DNA of 64,000 nucleotides, from positions 7,105,328 through 7,169,327 of the forward strand of contig OX457031.1 in the NCBI GenBank assembly GCA_949752745.1. The letters are read 5' to 3'. Below are positions 31,901 to 42,734 of this stretch, in pieces (position 1 is the stretch's first letter; every line of letters begins with the position of its first letter). Both the position numbers and the translations under genes were made by a program. The notes under the pieces were generated by a model. That model ran no database searches. It was given only the letters and a program-made list of their open reading frames with translations, and was not told the origin of the DNA. The stretch is from Protula sp. h YS-2021. Taxonomy: Eukaryota; Annelida; Polychaeta; Sabellida; Serpulidae.

Positions 31901-34900
31901 CTGAAACACGCAAACATAGGCGCTCAAAATCGCCTGGAACACGCAAACATACGCGCTCAAAATCGCCCGGAACACGCAAACATACGCGCTCAAAATCGCC
32001 TGGAACACGCAAACATAAGCGCTCAAAATCGCCTGCAACACGCAAACATAGGCGCTCAAAATCGCCGGCAACACGCAAACATACGCGCTCAAAATCGCCT
32101 GCAACACGCAAACATAGGCGCTCAAAATCGCCCGGAACACGCAAACATAGGCGCTCAAAATCGCCAGGAACACGCAAACATAGGCGCACAAAATCGCCTG
32201 AAACACGCAAACATAGGCGCTCAAAATCGCCCGGAACACGCAGGCATAGGCGCTCAAAATCGCCCGGAACACGCAAACATAGGCGCTCAAAATCGCCCGG
32301 AACACGCAAACATAGGCGCTCAAAATCGCCCGGAACACGCAAACATAGGCGCTCAAAATCGCCCGGAACACGCAAACATAGGCGCACAAAATCGCCCGGA
32401 ACACGCAAACATAGGCGCTCAAAATCGCCTGCAACACGAAAACATGCAAGGGGGGGTGAAGGGTGCACAGGGATGAAGGGAGGGGTGGAGGGTACAATGT
32501 GCACGGGGATGCAATGTGCCGTTAAATGCCGGGCCCCGCGAACCCCGACCCGAGAATTTCGGCAAAACTGCGAACCCTAGTTATTATTATAAGCATACTT
32601 GTAGGACTTGGCTTACCTCTTTGGGCAGCACCTTGTTCCTGCCGGCCGTGGCGGTCTTACTCGTCGGGGTGCCCGCTGCCTTCTCGTTGTCCGTCTTGGC
32701 GCCTTCCTTCTTGGGCGTGGATGGCGCTGTGGCGGTGGCGCTGGCGGAGCTCTTGCCTGGCGTTCGTGGCGCTTTGCTCGGCGTCAGTGGTGCCCCGCCA
32801 CCCGCAGGCTGCTGTAACATGTAGCTCTTACGTCACTTAACCCCATTAAGCCGCTTGGCGTTTTGGCTTTTTTTTCGTACGTATTTTAAGGAAGTCCTCA
32901 ACAAATTAACCTATGAAAATATCAGAGTCCCAAGATTTTCGCGGTAAGATTTTATCGTGTGTTTTACAGTGACGAAGCACTGCGCTGTCTTTCTCATCGC
33001 TAATGCCATGATTTCGTCGATTTAAGTCCTCGGGATCCACTCCCTTTTTCCCCTTTGTGTCATGTTCTCACTTTGAGTCCCCGAGATCCACTCCCTCCCA
33101 CCCACCCCCCCCCCCCCTGTATCACAAGCGAGAACTGCGCCATACCTTGGGTGAGAACGAGTTTTTGACAGCTCTATCAAAGCGCTCACAGAAGTCCTCG
33201 ATAGCGCTGAGGGGCTTGGGCGTCTCCTGGTAACCCACCGAGTGCTTCTTCACTTGTATCTTCTCTGCAATCAAACAACACAAAGGTGACTCCTTCACGA
33301 GGGAACAGTCCGCAACATAAATGTCTCTTGTCCGCATGCTTTCACATAAACTCATTGTAAACGAAATTCACAGAGAAACTCAACTGAAACTTTCACAGCT
33401 GAAGTGGAAGGAAGCATCAAGTGACGTCAGCTCGCCAGCTAAGTGAGGCAGGACCTGCCGCTCTACAAAAACTTACCCAGACCTCCGGACGCGGGACCTG
33501 CCGCTCTACAAAAACCTTACTTAGACCTCCGGACGCGGGACCTGCCGCTCTACAAAAACTTACCCAGACCTCCGGACGCGGGACCTGCCGCTCTACAAAA
33601 ACTTACCCAGACCTCCGGACGCGGGACCTGCCGCTCAACAAAATTTACAAAAAACCTGGAGGCAGGATCTATCGCTCTAGCAAACAATTTACATCACCCC
33701 TCCGCCGTTTTCACAAACGTCAACTACACAGTTAACTATACTCCTAAAAGCGAAAATCTGCCCCAGCAGCTGCGCGACACAGACATTTTTAGGTAGACTT
33801 AATTCGTTAAATTCGTTAAATTTATTACTTAAGTTTAGGGCGTTCGGGTTGCTGACAGAGCAGTTAACAGAATCAGTTAATTGTGCAGTTAACTTTTGTG
33901 AATACAGCCACTGGAGTTCAGGCAAAGTTTTTATTGACCTCCACAAACTAACCTATTAATGATTGGTGGGCGTATTTGAGCGCGTCCATAATGACCCCCT
34001 CCACGGCCGGATTCACTTGTTGGTTCCGCGACGGAGGGTTGCGATTTAAATAGTTCTGCAACAACTTATCGAAGTCCGCCGGTAAGTTGGCGATGAGTTG
34101 GAATGGGAAAGACGGCGTGTTGAAGTTCATGTCAGCGATGATGAGATCTCGTAGCAACGGGAAGAGCGGGTGAGAGCGGAAGGCGCTCGAGCGATCGCTG
34201 ATGATCTGCTGCATGAGGCCCTCTGGCGGAGGCCGTAAGCGCTCACTGGGACCCCGAGGCGCACCCATGGGACCCATCGGACCCATGGGCATGGTACTCC
34301 CAGCAGCTTGTCCAACAGCTCCCTGGGCTTGCTGCGACGACCCATCGGGCATCATATTAGGCATACTCCCACTATTCTGTCCCAACTGACCAGTCAATGG
34401 ATTATCATTACCATACTGACCACCACTCATTTGCATATTCATATTTTGTCCATGCATATTCATAGTATTGTTGCCATGGGAACCTGGCATCATTGATTGA
34501 TTCATACTGTTCATGTTTTGGTTACCAGCCAAATATCCTGGTGACTGCGACCGATATCCAGAGCCAGGGTTTCCATGGTAACCCATAGGGCCAGGCCTCA
34601 TTTGAGTTTGACTAGGTCCATATTGACTTTGACTGACATTAGATTGATTAGTGTACTGATTAGTTCCTGATTGCAAATTACCATAGTTACCGTTGCTGGA
34701 CACAGGGTTACCCATACCGTCCATTTTATTCATTGCCATTGAGGCATCACCTCTTGGATGGTTCATAAAAGCCGTTTGATTACTGTTAAATTGACTTGCA
34801 GCCAATGGGTCCATACCATTTTCCGACATCGGCCCACTCATATGCCCTCTCATGCCTCGACTGTGCATGTCCATGTTTACATTCATATGGGCATTTGCCG

Positions 34901-37900
34901 GGTTCATATTTTGGCCCATACTGTTCATAGGGTCCCTGTTTTGCATATGCATATTGCGCTGTTGAGTATTCATGCCCGGGTTAGATCGTACTGACATGTC
35001 CAATGCTGGGTTAGATGATGGGTTGAATGCCTGATTGTGTGATTGACTAGGATACATATTGTTGGGGTACATCTGCCCCTCAGAGTTCGGTCCATACCCC
35101 GCACCATTTGGCCTCGGCTGTGCATTCATGCCGGGGTACATAGCCTTCTGCGGCGGCATGGTGGCACCGGCCATGTTACTGCTCATGTTGGCACCGGCCA
35201 TGTTACTGTTCATGTTGGCTCCGGCCATATTATTGTTCATGTTGGCATTGGGCTGCACACCGCCGCTGTTTGACGTGCTACAGAAGCTCTGCGGCATGTT
35301 GGCGCTCCCGAAGTTGAACTGGCTGGGCACCTGCATGCTGAGGGGGAGGCGCTGAGGCCCGCCGGGGCCGTAGCCCGCGTACGGCGTGGGGCGGGCGCGC
35401 TGCACGGGCGGCACGTGCCCGCTAGGTGCCGCGAACATGTCCGCGCCCTTGACGTAGGAGAACTGCTCGCGCACGTCGGCAAGCAGGTCGTTTCCCGTGG
35501 CAATGACGCGCGCGCGCTTGGCGATGTGCATGCTCGTCGGGCTGTTGGATTGACTGGAGCTGGCCGAGGCGTTCTCGCTGTGCACGGCGGGGATGTTCAG
35601 GTCAGCTGTAGACGGGTGGCTCGAGATGTCAAACTGTGACTCGTGGGCGCCGTAGCCCTGCTGTGGCTGCATGTAGCCGCGAGCCTTGTCCTTGCTCTCC
35701 CCCGCAGCCCCGCTCTGGCTGGCGTTCAGGCTCAGGTTGCTGGAGCTTCCATACTGACTCCCGCCATACGCGCTCGATGTCGAGGCTACAAGCAACAGCC
35801 ACTCAGTAGTGACACATGTGTAATCAACTCATGCTAGCAGAAACTGTGCGAAAACGGTTTCCTCAAATTACTCAATTTTATATACTTTCCATGGAGTCAC
35901 TAAATGATTTCAATTATCTAACAAAGTCGACAGGAACGCAAATATTGATAAATACTGCAGTTATTTGTCATCAATAGGTCAGTTAAGTCATGTGACAAAG
36001 CATATTTTGGCTTATTTTGCGTCAACATTTTCATACCTGTCAACAATACCTCATGTCGACTCAACATAAGTCAATACCTGCTGAATATTATTTTATTTTG
36101 TTTATTTACTGTTTACTGTCTCGCTCGAGCATACATAGTTTCACACCTACGTGACATAGCATGAGTGCTCACCTGTGGAGAGGTAGGCCTGGTCCCGCGG
36201 GCCCGCGCTCGCCGCGTCGCTCTTCATGACCTTGCCCTGGCTGCTCGGCGCGGGAGGAACCTACAAACCGTTAACGTCCGTCATGTGTCTGCTCGAGGAG
36301 GCGAGGAGGGGGCTCACCGTCAAGCTGACCGACTGCTCGGCGGGGAAAAGGAGGAGGAAGTGGCCGGAAGCCTAGCCTTACAGCTGAGTGTTAGGACTTC
36401 CGGTCGTCTGTGCATGGGGGGAAGGGGGGGGGGAAGGGGGGATCACCGTGAAGCTGTTAGCGCAGCACTGAGCCTTTTTGTCTCGGGTGTGTATGTGCGC
36501 TGGTTGGGGGGCGGGGGGGCGGGGGGGGGGGTTACCTAGAAGCGGTTGTTAGCGGAGTGCTGGGCCTTCTGGTCGTGGGTGCGTGTGTGGGCTGGGGGGG
36601 GTGTGGGGGGAGGGGGAGGGGGGAGAGGGAGGCTACTACCTTGAAGCCGCTGTTGGCGGAGTGCTGGGCCTTCTGGTCGTGGGTGCGTGTGTGGGCTGGG
36701 GGGGAGGGGTGTGGGGGGAGGGGGAGGGGGAGGCTACTACCTTGAAGCCGCTGTTGGCGGAGTGCTGGGCCTTCTGGTCGTCCGTGTGCGGCAGGTCGGC
36801 GCTGTCTGGTGGGTACGACATCTGTGACTGGAGTTTCGTCACCGCTTGTCTGCAACAGCACCACCGTAAAAACATACATTGGCATTCATTTATCTTTTCT
36901 TGTGTCGTTTCATTTTAATTGTTACTATATTTTCTGACGCAGTTATTTCTCAATCGTATGTATGATATTATCATGGAACACGTAAACAACACGTAAACAA
37001 CACGTAAACAACGCTGGCGTCGTCTCAGTAACTCTGTCCTTGGGGCTCAAAAGCCTCGTGTAGAAAATATCAGTGCTGTAAAATAACAGTTTATTGCAAA
37101 ATAACAGCCCGCTGGAAAAGATATCAGGACTTCTTCTGAGTAGGGACAAGATAGACAGTTAGGAAAGGTATTTAAGAATAAAAATAAAGACAGGTTTTCC
37201 CTAACCAGCTGTTTCGTTTTACCCTGCTGTTCGATACCCGGCCGGCGCTCACCTGTGCAGGTTTTCGTTCATGCTCTGCGCTTTGTGCATCACGCCCCCC
37301 TTCCCCCCGTACGCCGAGCTCGGGCGCATTTTGGACGGCGAGGCAGGCTGACTGTAACACGTGAACACATCGCTTTTGAACGAGCTCGTGTACTGCGATT
37401 CGCTTTTCGCTAGATCTGTGTTGCTATGGTAACGAGCATCGGGGCCTGGGGAAGGGGCCAGGCCGTCGGCGCTGTTCACAAGGTCTGGCTGAGATGCCGG
37501 ACTCCCCATAGATTCCGACCTGTAATAATGCAAACGGTTTTCTGTACACCTCGGTCCAACATATACTTCAAAATGTACATTTCAACTCTGAATTTCAGCA
37601 AATTCTCCACTTCAACTCAGTACTCAAGAAACACACAGTCTATTTTACCTGATTCCTTGCAGTTGATTTTCAACTGGGCTAAAATTTAATCTGCCTTATT
37701 TGGATGACTGTGTTGTGAGGGCAACAGGCAGTGTTGGAAATAACACTGGCCCGCTTCCCCGAAATCATCAACTTTTTAGGGGGTTCGCGTTGGCGGGGGT
37801 TTTGTCTAATTTTTGGGCAATTTTTTTTTTACGAAATGACTCACTTTTTCGGAAGCCCCCGAGTTTTCTGGACCCAACTGAGTCACACTTTCCTTTTTTG

Positions 37901-40900
37901 ACTCACTTTCCTGAGAACCCAGCGCGAACCCTGATTCTACAGACACAGGAGGGATCGAGATAAACGAGTAATTTTAACGCACTGCTATAGCTTTTTTTAA
38001 CAATCGAACTAAACAACATTACCTTCTCGTCCTCGGGGCCACATCCCGGGACGTGCTGTCAGCTGAGTCTTGCCTCGGTAGTGGTTCCCGCTTCACGACC
38101 ACCGGCGAAGGTTCCCGAGCCGACTCCACCGAGCCCGGCGCGCGTATGGAGTCGACGGAGGCCGAGCTGGGCGGTTTGATGGATTCGTAGGGGTCCTGCA
38201 GCGACGGCGTGGTACTGTGCACGGACGGCGAGCCCACCGAGCTCTGCGCCGACGCCGGGCACGAGTTGCCACTGCTTGCCTGGTTGCTCCTCGCCTGCCC
38301 GTCCGTGGAGCTCGGCACGCTGGAGCTGACGGTGGGGGAGTCGATGGCTACCTCGCGTTGCGTGTCGCTGCTCTTCACCGAGGGCACGGACTGGGCGTAG
38401 GGGCTGTACTCGCCCTTCTCCATGCCCCCAGACGGAACCTTGGTCTCGTAGGGATTCGGCCCGTAGCCGCTGCCTATCTGAGTCAGCTCATGTGTGTTTT
38501 GATTTGACTGGTTACTGTAACCATTTTTGGCAGGATGCCCTATACTTTCCCCGCCATCCAGATCACCAAAGCCATCAAAATCCAGATTGTTTTGTTGCAG
38601 ACGATCGTTTGGGTAAAAGTAGCTTTCCGGGGGAGCATCAAAGTCAAAAATATCCAAGTCCATGGCCTCGTCGATGCCGATGTCGCCGCAGATCTCCTTG
38701 AGCAGCTCGTTCTGGATGCGATCGTCGCCATAGTTACCGCCACCGCCGCCGCCATGGTTGTTGACGTCATCGATGTGGTCCAGCAGGTTACGCGTGGGGG
38801 GTGGGGCGTGGCCTGGCTTTGACGGGCTGTCAATGTGTCGACTGCTGTCTCTGTACTCCCGGTAGCTCATGCCCTGGGAGAAAGTGTACACAAAGTGTTA
38901 CAGTCAATAAATGCATAATTATTGCTGAAGACGGCGACTGTAGAAAAGCTCGCGTGTCTGGCAAACACATACTGTAAATGGCCGACCGACAGGCTCAGAT
39001 TAAGGAATGCAAAAACAACAGCATATTTACATAAGCACATGTAACGATAAACAACTCTTTCATCAGAAGGTACTGCACAGATTAAATCCTGTCACTGCCA
39101 CTGAGATTCCTGATTATGACGTCACTGCAACATGTGACACTTTAGCAGGCCTAATCAATTTTTATTTGTAAGTCAAGAGCTCAAGAAAAGAATGTCCAAG
39201 GACATTGCAACCATTCGAAACAACAGCAATGATTTCGATAAGAATGTTGTTGGCCTGGTAGCGAACATTCGTATCACATTAGAAAGCGATCCGTGCACAC
39301 ACATGGTGACTCATGCACACACATGGTGACTCATGCACACACATGGTGACTCATGCACACACATGGTGACTCATGCACACACATGGCGATCCATGCACAC
39401 ACATTGTGACCCATGCACACACAAGGTGACCCGTGCACACACATGGTGACCCGTGCACACACATGGTGACTCGTGCACACACATGGTGACCCGTACACAC
39501 ACATGGTGATCCGTACACACACATGGTGACTCATGCACACACATGGCGATCCATGCACACACATTGTGACCCATGTAAACACAAGGTGACCCGTGCACAC
39601 ACATGGTGACCCGTGCACACACATGGTGACTCATGCACACACATGGTGATCCGTACACACACATGGTGACTCATGCACACACATGGTGATCCGTACACAC
39701 ACATGGTGACTCATGCACACACACGGTGATTGAAGTCGCCATATCTAAACATGTCATACTTTTGTCATATCCAAATATAAAAGGTGAATCTTTAGAGATG
39801 CGCGTAAATATCTGTTACAGCGTCCACACTTGTAGTGTTTTCACAGCGACACCCCCTCTCTCCGATGACAACACAGTTAATAATTTGATTCGTATTATTC
39901 TCCTTATTATTATTACTCTGCATTATTGTCACTATTCTGGGGGGCTCTGACGTAAGTTACTAGGTCTTGGTGACTTAGCCAGTTTTTCTTCTTTTCAATT
40001 TTATTTATTTATTTATTTAACAGAGCCATTTTTTCCTTTATTTAGTTATTGGTAAAATCGTCAGCCCGAGATTTCCTATTCACTATATTTTTGTTGAATA
40101 TTTTCGTTGAATACAACGGAAGGTTTCCCTCAGTTTGCTGCCGTTCACTTTCCTTTATCTGGGCATCCATAGATTAATTAATCTTCCAATCTAATCGACT
40201 CAGCCCCCATCTGGACGGTGTTGAAGGATGGACACTTGAGAATGTGTCGTGTGTGTCGTCAAATTGCCTCCATTTCCACGTCAGAAGAAGCCAAAGCGAT
40301 ATTAATTCAATACCTTATTTCACGTAATAGCGATGTATATGTTATCACCTTTTCAACAAGAAAAGCTTGTTAGAGGTATCATACAACATCTTCAACACGT
40401 ACAGTGTTTGATTACACGGGATTCGCACGCAACCAGTGTCAGCTTCTGAAACTTGTGCCATTCTCCCAAATGTTATCTTCTTGGTTAAATTAGTTAGGGA
40501 CAAAACATGACGTCTTTCTTTTAGTTTTTCTGTCGCCTGAAAAACTCGGTAAAAACAACAACACGCAACAGAAGAACAAAACAAGACTTCTAGAAACTGC
40601 ATTGAAATTAAAGTGTTAGAGAACAGAACAGCAGGCACTGAGGGGACGTAACCGCCGCGGCAGCAGGCAATGAGGGGACGTCACCGCCGCGGCAGCAGGC
40701 AATGAGGGGACGTAACCGCCGCGGCAGCAGGCAATGAGGGGACGTAACCGCCGCGGCAGCAGGCAATGAGGGGACGTCACCGCCGCGGCAGCAGGCAATG
40801 AGGGGACGTAACCGCCGCGGCAGCAGGCACTGAGGGGACGTAACCGCCGCGGCAGCAGGCACTGAGGGGACGTAACCGCAGCGGCAGCAGGCAATGAGGG

Positions 40901-42346
40901 GACGTAACCGCCGCGGCAGCAGGCACTGAGGGGACGTAACCGCCGCGGCAGCAGGCACTGTTGCCAGTCCCTTGATTAAGGAAGTTCCGCCGGTGGTTAA
41001 TTGACGCAGCTCAGGCAGTTTCATTGTGCCCAGAGATCACGTGACTTTTCACTGAGGATTTGAAACACATTCTGAATATTGTTGAAGCATTCTTTTACCA
41101 GGATTATGAATTCACTCGGACAAAACTTGTCAACAATAACCCGCCAATAACAATCTATCAACAACCACCCACCCACAACTCGTCAACAACAATCCGTCAA
41201 CAGCAATCCGTCAACAACAAACCGTTTGCGCATTATAAGGGTTAAAGTGCAGAAAAATGTGTGTTGATTTTTTTCTCAATCAATTACCGACGGTAACGAT
41301 GTCACTGACATCGGGCCAGAGGTGCAGATTGTAGCTCACTCCCCTACGCACACCGACCAGAAGCCCAGCCCCACTCCCCCCCCCCCCCTCCCACCATTTC
41401 AATAATGCGGCTGCTATAGGCTCCTATAGGCTGGGATTTTTATCTGCACCGCTGGCAACAAGCTAAGGTTATGCACAAAACCTCCGCAGAACAAAGCTCA
41501 GGTTATAGAGAAAACCTCCGTGGAACCAGGTTAGTGTAATAACAAATTCTTCATTTAAACTGTTTTGAAACGAAAACTTTTATCCTTTATATGATTGCTA
41601 TTTTACAAAACACTGCCACGCATTCATTAAAGGACCTTCCACTGCCAAAGCAAATAACCGCAGATGCGCAGGTGAACCCCCGCAGAAATCGTAGGAAGGT
41701 TTTCATGAATGCGAGCCCGCCACCCTACAATGGTTTGTCACTGGCTTGTCGAATATCAACTTAGAAACATAAACACAAAACGCAAAAGATGTGCCCATTC
41801 GCACAATATCACCTCTGTCTTCTGTTTCAATTTGTTTTTCTGTCCAAAACATACAATACAGTGAAACTGATACGTCTCGTTAGATACAAATACCGCGGTA
41901 CATTCAACTCAAGGGGTTGCTAAGAAATGAATGCCAAGTCTTTCACGGTGTTTGCTTTAATCTTATTCAGTAAAAGGATGTAAAACAGAATGTATAAACC
42001 AGTGTGCGAAATGAACCCGAAAGTGGAGAAGGCCCGAGCTAATCTGAGATGGCCCGAAACAACTAATAAGATAAACCAATGAAGTTCTGTAACAATAACA
42101 CGCTAGAGCACCACTAAGATATTTGCTTGCCATGTTGTTCAGCCTTACCCCTTGGAAGTAGGGCGGTTGATGCTGTGCCTTGGCGCCGCCCACGCTGCCG
42201 GCATGGTGGGGAGACTGGCCCCCGTACGCCGCGCCCGTATACCCCGCCATGCGCGCCTGGCTGCCATGACTCACATGTGCTTGATTGCCGCCGCGGAAAA
42301 CGTGGTTCATGTTGTTGTCTTTGTGCTCATGTTTGACGTAGCTCAT
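31679..42346 (-). CDS. TALE-class homeobox transcription factor with MEIS-like domain, nine coding exons
   Basis: This is a predicted nuclear DNA-binding protein of 1293 residues. The joined exons, 5' to 3', are 42149-42346, 38023-38873, 37253-37519, 36741-36849, 36173-36260, 33953-35785, 33146-33264, 32617-32811 and 31679-31900; all phases fit. Residues 1-1033 are low-complexity (G/N/M/Q/S-rich, e.g. [12 protein letters not shown]) with an acidic patch [19 protein letters not shown]. Residues ~1034-1150 resemble the two halves of the MEIS/PREP domain (HPLFPLLR, then [15 protein letters not shown] and IEDFCERF). The TALE homeodomain (~1212-1275) has NPYP in the three-residue loop, and WFTNARRR with N and R in the recognition helix. 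MEIS and PREP proteins are usually 390-480 residues, so this one is ~3 times longer. The homeodomain looks closest to TGIF (LPKE, DWL-EH, ARRR-LP) while the N-terminal domain is MEIS-like, so I give no symbol. I recall an amphioxus-specific 'Atale' TALE family, which could be this. Confidence 0.85.
31901..32442 (-). repeat. 33-bp acceptor-seeded minisatellite, ~16 copies
   Basis: On the minus strand each unit ends in tatgtttgcgtgttccag/gc, a copy of the genuine acceptor of the homeodomain exon, preceded by gcgattttgagcgcc. It therefore offers about 16 decoy 3' splice sites in a row. The 33-bp period keeps frames open on both strands, so an ORF running through the array into the homeodomain is an artefact. 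Confidence 0.95.
32617..32811 (-). CDS. TALE gene exon 8: linker and homeodomain start
   Basis: This is a 195-bp, 65-codon, phase 0/0 exon. The donor is CCCAAAGAG/gtaagcc. It encodes a P/S/T/K/A-rich linker and the homeodomain N-terminus GRNKVLPKE. The acceptor is a tandem NAGNAG site (ttacagcag), so the first Gln may be optional. Confidence 0.9.
33146..33264 (-). CDS. TALE gene exon 7: second half of MEIS-like domain
   Basis: This is a 119-bp exon (phase 1 in, 0 out) with acceptor gtttgattgcag and donor CCCAAG/gtatgg. It encodes [20 protein letters not shown] then [19 protein letters not shown], comparable in position and pattern to the second conserved block of MEIS/PREP proteins. The intron on its 3' side (32812-33145) holds a C tract near 33105. 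Confidence 0.88.
33450..33660. repeat. ~43-bp minisatellite in TALE intron
   Basis: Five units contain gacctgccgctctacaaaaa and cttacccagacctccggacg. The rest of this intron (33265-33952) has nothing else. Confidence 0.93.
33953..35785 (-). CDS. TALE gene exon 6: low-complexity region and first half of MEIS-like domain
   Basis: This is an 1833-bp exon (phase 1 in and out) with acceptor gttgcttgtag/CC and donor TTAATAG/gttagt. It encodes ~530 residues rich in N, M, Q, G, S and P, including a duplicated [26 protein letters not shown] run, then [16 protein letters not shown] and [20 protein letters not shown] at protein residues ~1034-1053. A basic KRARV lies in its N-terminal part. Composition suggests a prion-like or transactivation region, which is an inference. 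Confidence 0.92.
36173..36260 (-). CDS. TALE gene exon 5
   Basis: This is an 88-bp exon (phase 0 in, 1 out) with acceptor ggtttgtag/GTTCCT and donor TCCACAG/gtgagc. It encodes [20 protein letters not shown] then PRDQAYLST. It is short and not conserved to my eye; the call rests on splice sites and exact phase fit with exons 4 and 6. Confidence 0.78.
36535..36740 (-). repeat. Two extra copies of TALE exon 4 end plus donor
   Basis: The 3' ~40-50 bases of exon 4 (encoding [12 protein letters not shown]) with the donor gtagtagcct and a G/C-rich tail recur at about 36638-36690 and, more diverged (donor gtaacc), at 36535-36575; spacing is ~104 bp. This is the same pattern as the CCT5 donor array but with only two extra copies. 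Confidence 0.88.
36741..36849 (-). CDS. TALE gene exon 4
   Basis: This is a 109-bp exon (phase 2 in, 0 out) with acceptor gctgttgcag/A and donor TTCAAG/gtagta. It encodes [20 protein letters not shown] and [16 protein letters not shown]. Two partial copies of its 3' end lie downstream, so its true donor is chosen as the first one; the later ones would extend the exon. Confidence 0.85.
37253..37519 (-). CDS. TALE gene exon 3
   Basis: This is a 267-bp exon (phase 2 in and out) with acceptor cattattacag/G and donor CTGCACAG/gtgagc. It encodes 88 full codons from [20 protein letters not shown] to [12 protein letters not shown]-rich and without a known domain. The flanking introns 36850-37252 and 37520-38022 show no repeats. 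Confidence 0.88.
38023..38873 (-). CDS. TALE gene exon 2: acidic patch
   Basis: This is an 851-bp exon (phase 0 in, 2 out) with acceptor actttctcccag/GGCATG and donor ACGAGAAG/gtaatg. It encodes [20 protein letters not shown], a leucine-containing [10 protein letters not shown], a glycine run, [20 protein letters not shown] with [13 protein letters not shown] (an acidic/aromatic patch resembling an activation domain), then S/P-rich sequence. Confidence 0.92.
39295..39728. repeat. 20-bp minisatellite (CACACACATGGTGACTCATG)
   Basis: About 21 units lie in TALE intron 1 (38874-42148). A block containing catggcgatccatg and ttgtgacccatg occurs twice, about 160 bp apart (39384 and 39544), a higher-order duplication. 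The intron also holds a fragment of the agaatgtcc-aggacattgc family at 39190. Confidence 0.94.
40625..40968. repeat. 32-bp minisatellite (ACGTAACCGCCGCGGCAGCA)
   Basis: About 10-11 units contain gaggggacgtaaccgccgcg and gcagcaggcaat; very homogeneous. Minus-strand frames ([12 protein letters not shown]) are artefacts. The rest of the intron (40969-42148) has only a C tract at 41375 and simple caacaa repeats at 41130-41225. Confidence 0.95.
42149..42346 (-). CDS. TALE gene exon 1 (first coding exon)
   Basis: This has 198 coding bases, 66 codons, phase 0 out, with donor TTCCAAGGG/gtaagg. It encodes [20 protein letters not shown], then [16 protein letters not shown] and HQPPYFQG. The ATG is the first in this frame after the acceptor at 42366-42368; an earlier ATG in another frame opens a short uORF. 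The protein start is therefore plausible, though upstream exons are not seen. Confidence 0.85.
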
Positions 42347-42365
42347 TTTCTAGCGCTCTGCATCC
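42347..42365 (-). promoter_or_regulatory. 5' UTR tail with uORF overlapping the start codon
   Basis: After the acceptor ttgtttacag the exon reads GGATGCAGAGCGCTAGAAA before the main ATG. The first ATG (42363-42361) encodes six residues and stops at TGA inside the overlap ATGA with the main start. Such overlap can allow reinitiation; function here is inferred. Confidence 0.55.
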
Positions 42366-42734
42366 CTGTAAACAAAACAACCCCAGTACAACAACGTTAT
42401 AACAGCATGGCTGGGGCCGAGGAATGTCTCCATACATCTGCTGGCAGGAAAAGCTTAACCGGGACAGGTACTGGCAGGCACAAGAACTTAATCTCGAACT
42501 GCCTCAAGATCATGCAGTTTCTCCTGTCTGTCACGACGAAAGCCCCACAACAACAGTCACATGACCAATACGTGTCTGAAAAATGTACCAAATATGAGGG
42601 TTGGTTTTGTGTACTGTATCAGTACGCACCGATTGCCAGGTCCGCGCACAGTTCTGGTTGTAACATCAATCGAACCGTTAAATACATACATGGCCTTTCA
42701 ACTTATGGCAATTTACTGGACGACATGCCAATCC

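Noticed and set aside
31901..32497. N-terminal extension of the homeodomain frame through YVCVF repeats
   Set aside because: It is array sequence read through the intron; the conserved protein joins LPKE to AVAF through splice sites in phase.
31679..32811. Assignment of the homeobox gene to PBX, IRX or MKX
   Set aside because: It lacks the PBX signature (WFGNKRIR) and the IRX/MKX WFANARRRLK pattern; [11 protein letters not shown] fits MEIS/TGIF-type TALE only loosely.
33953..35785. Possible separate Met/Asn-rich gene at 34-35.8 kb
   Set aside because: Splice sites at both ends are in matching phase with exons 5 and 7, and the end of this exon encodes the first half of the MEIS-like domain.
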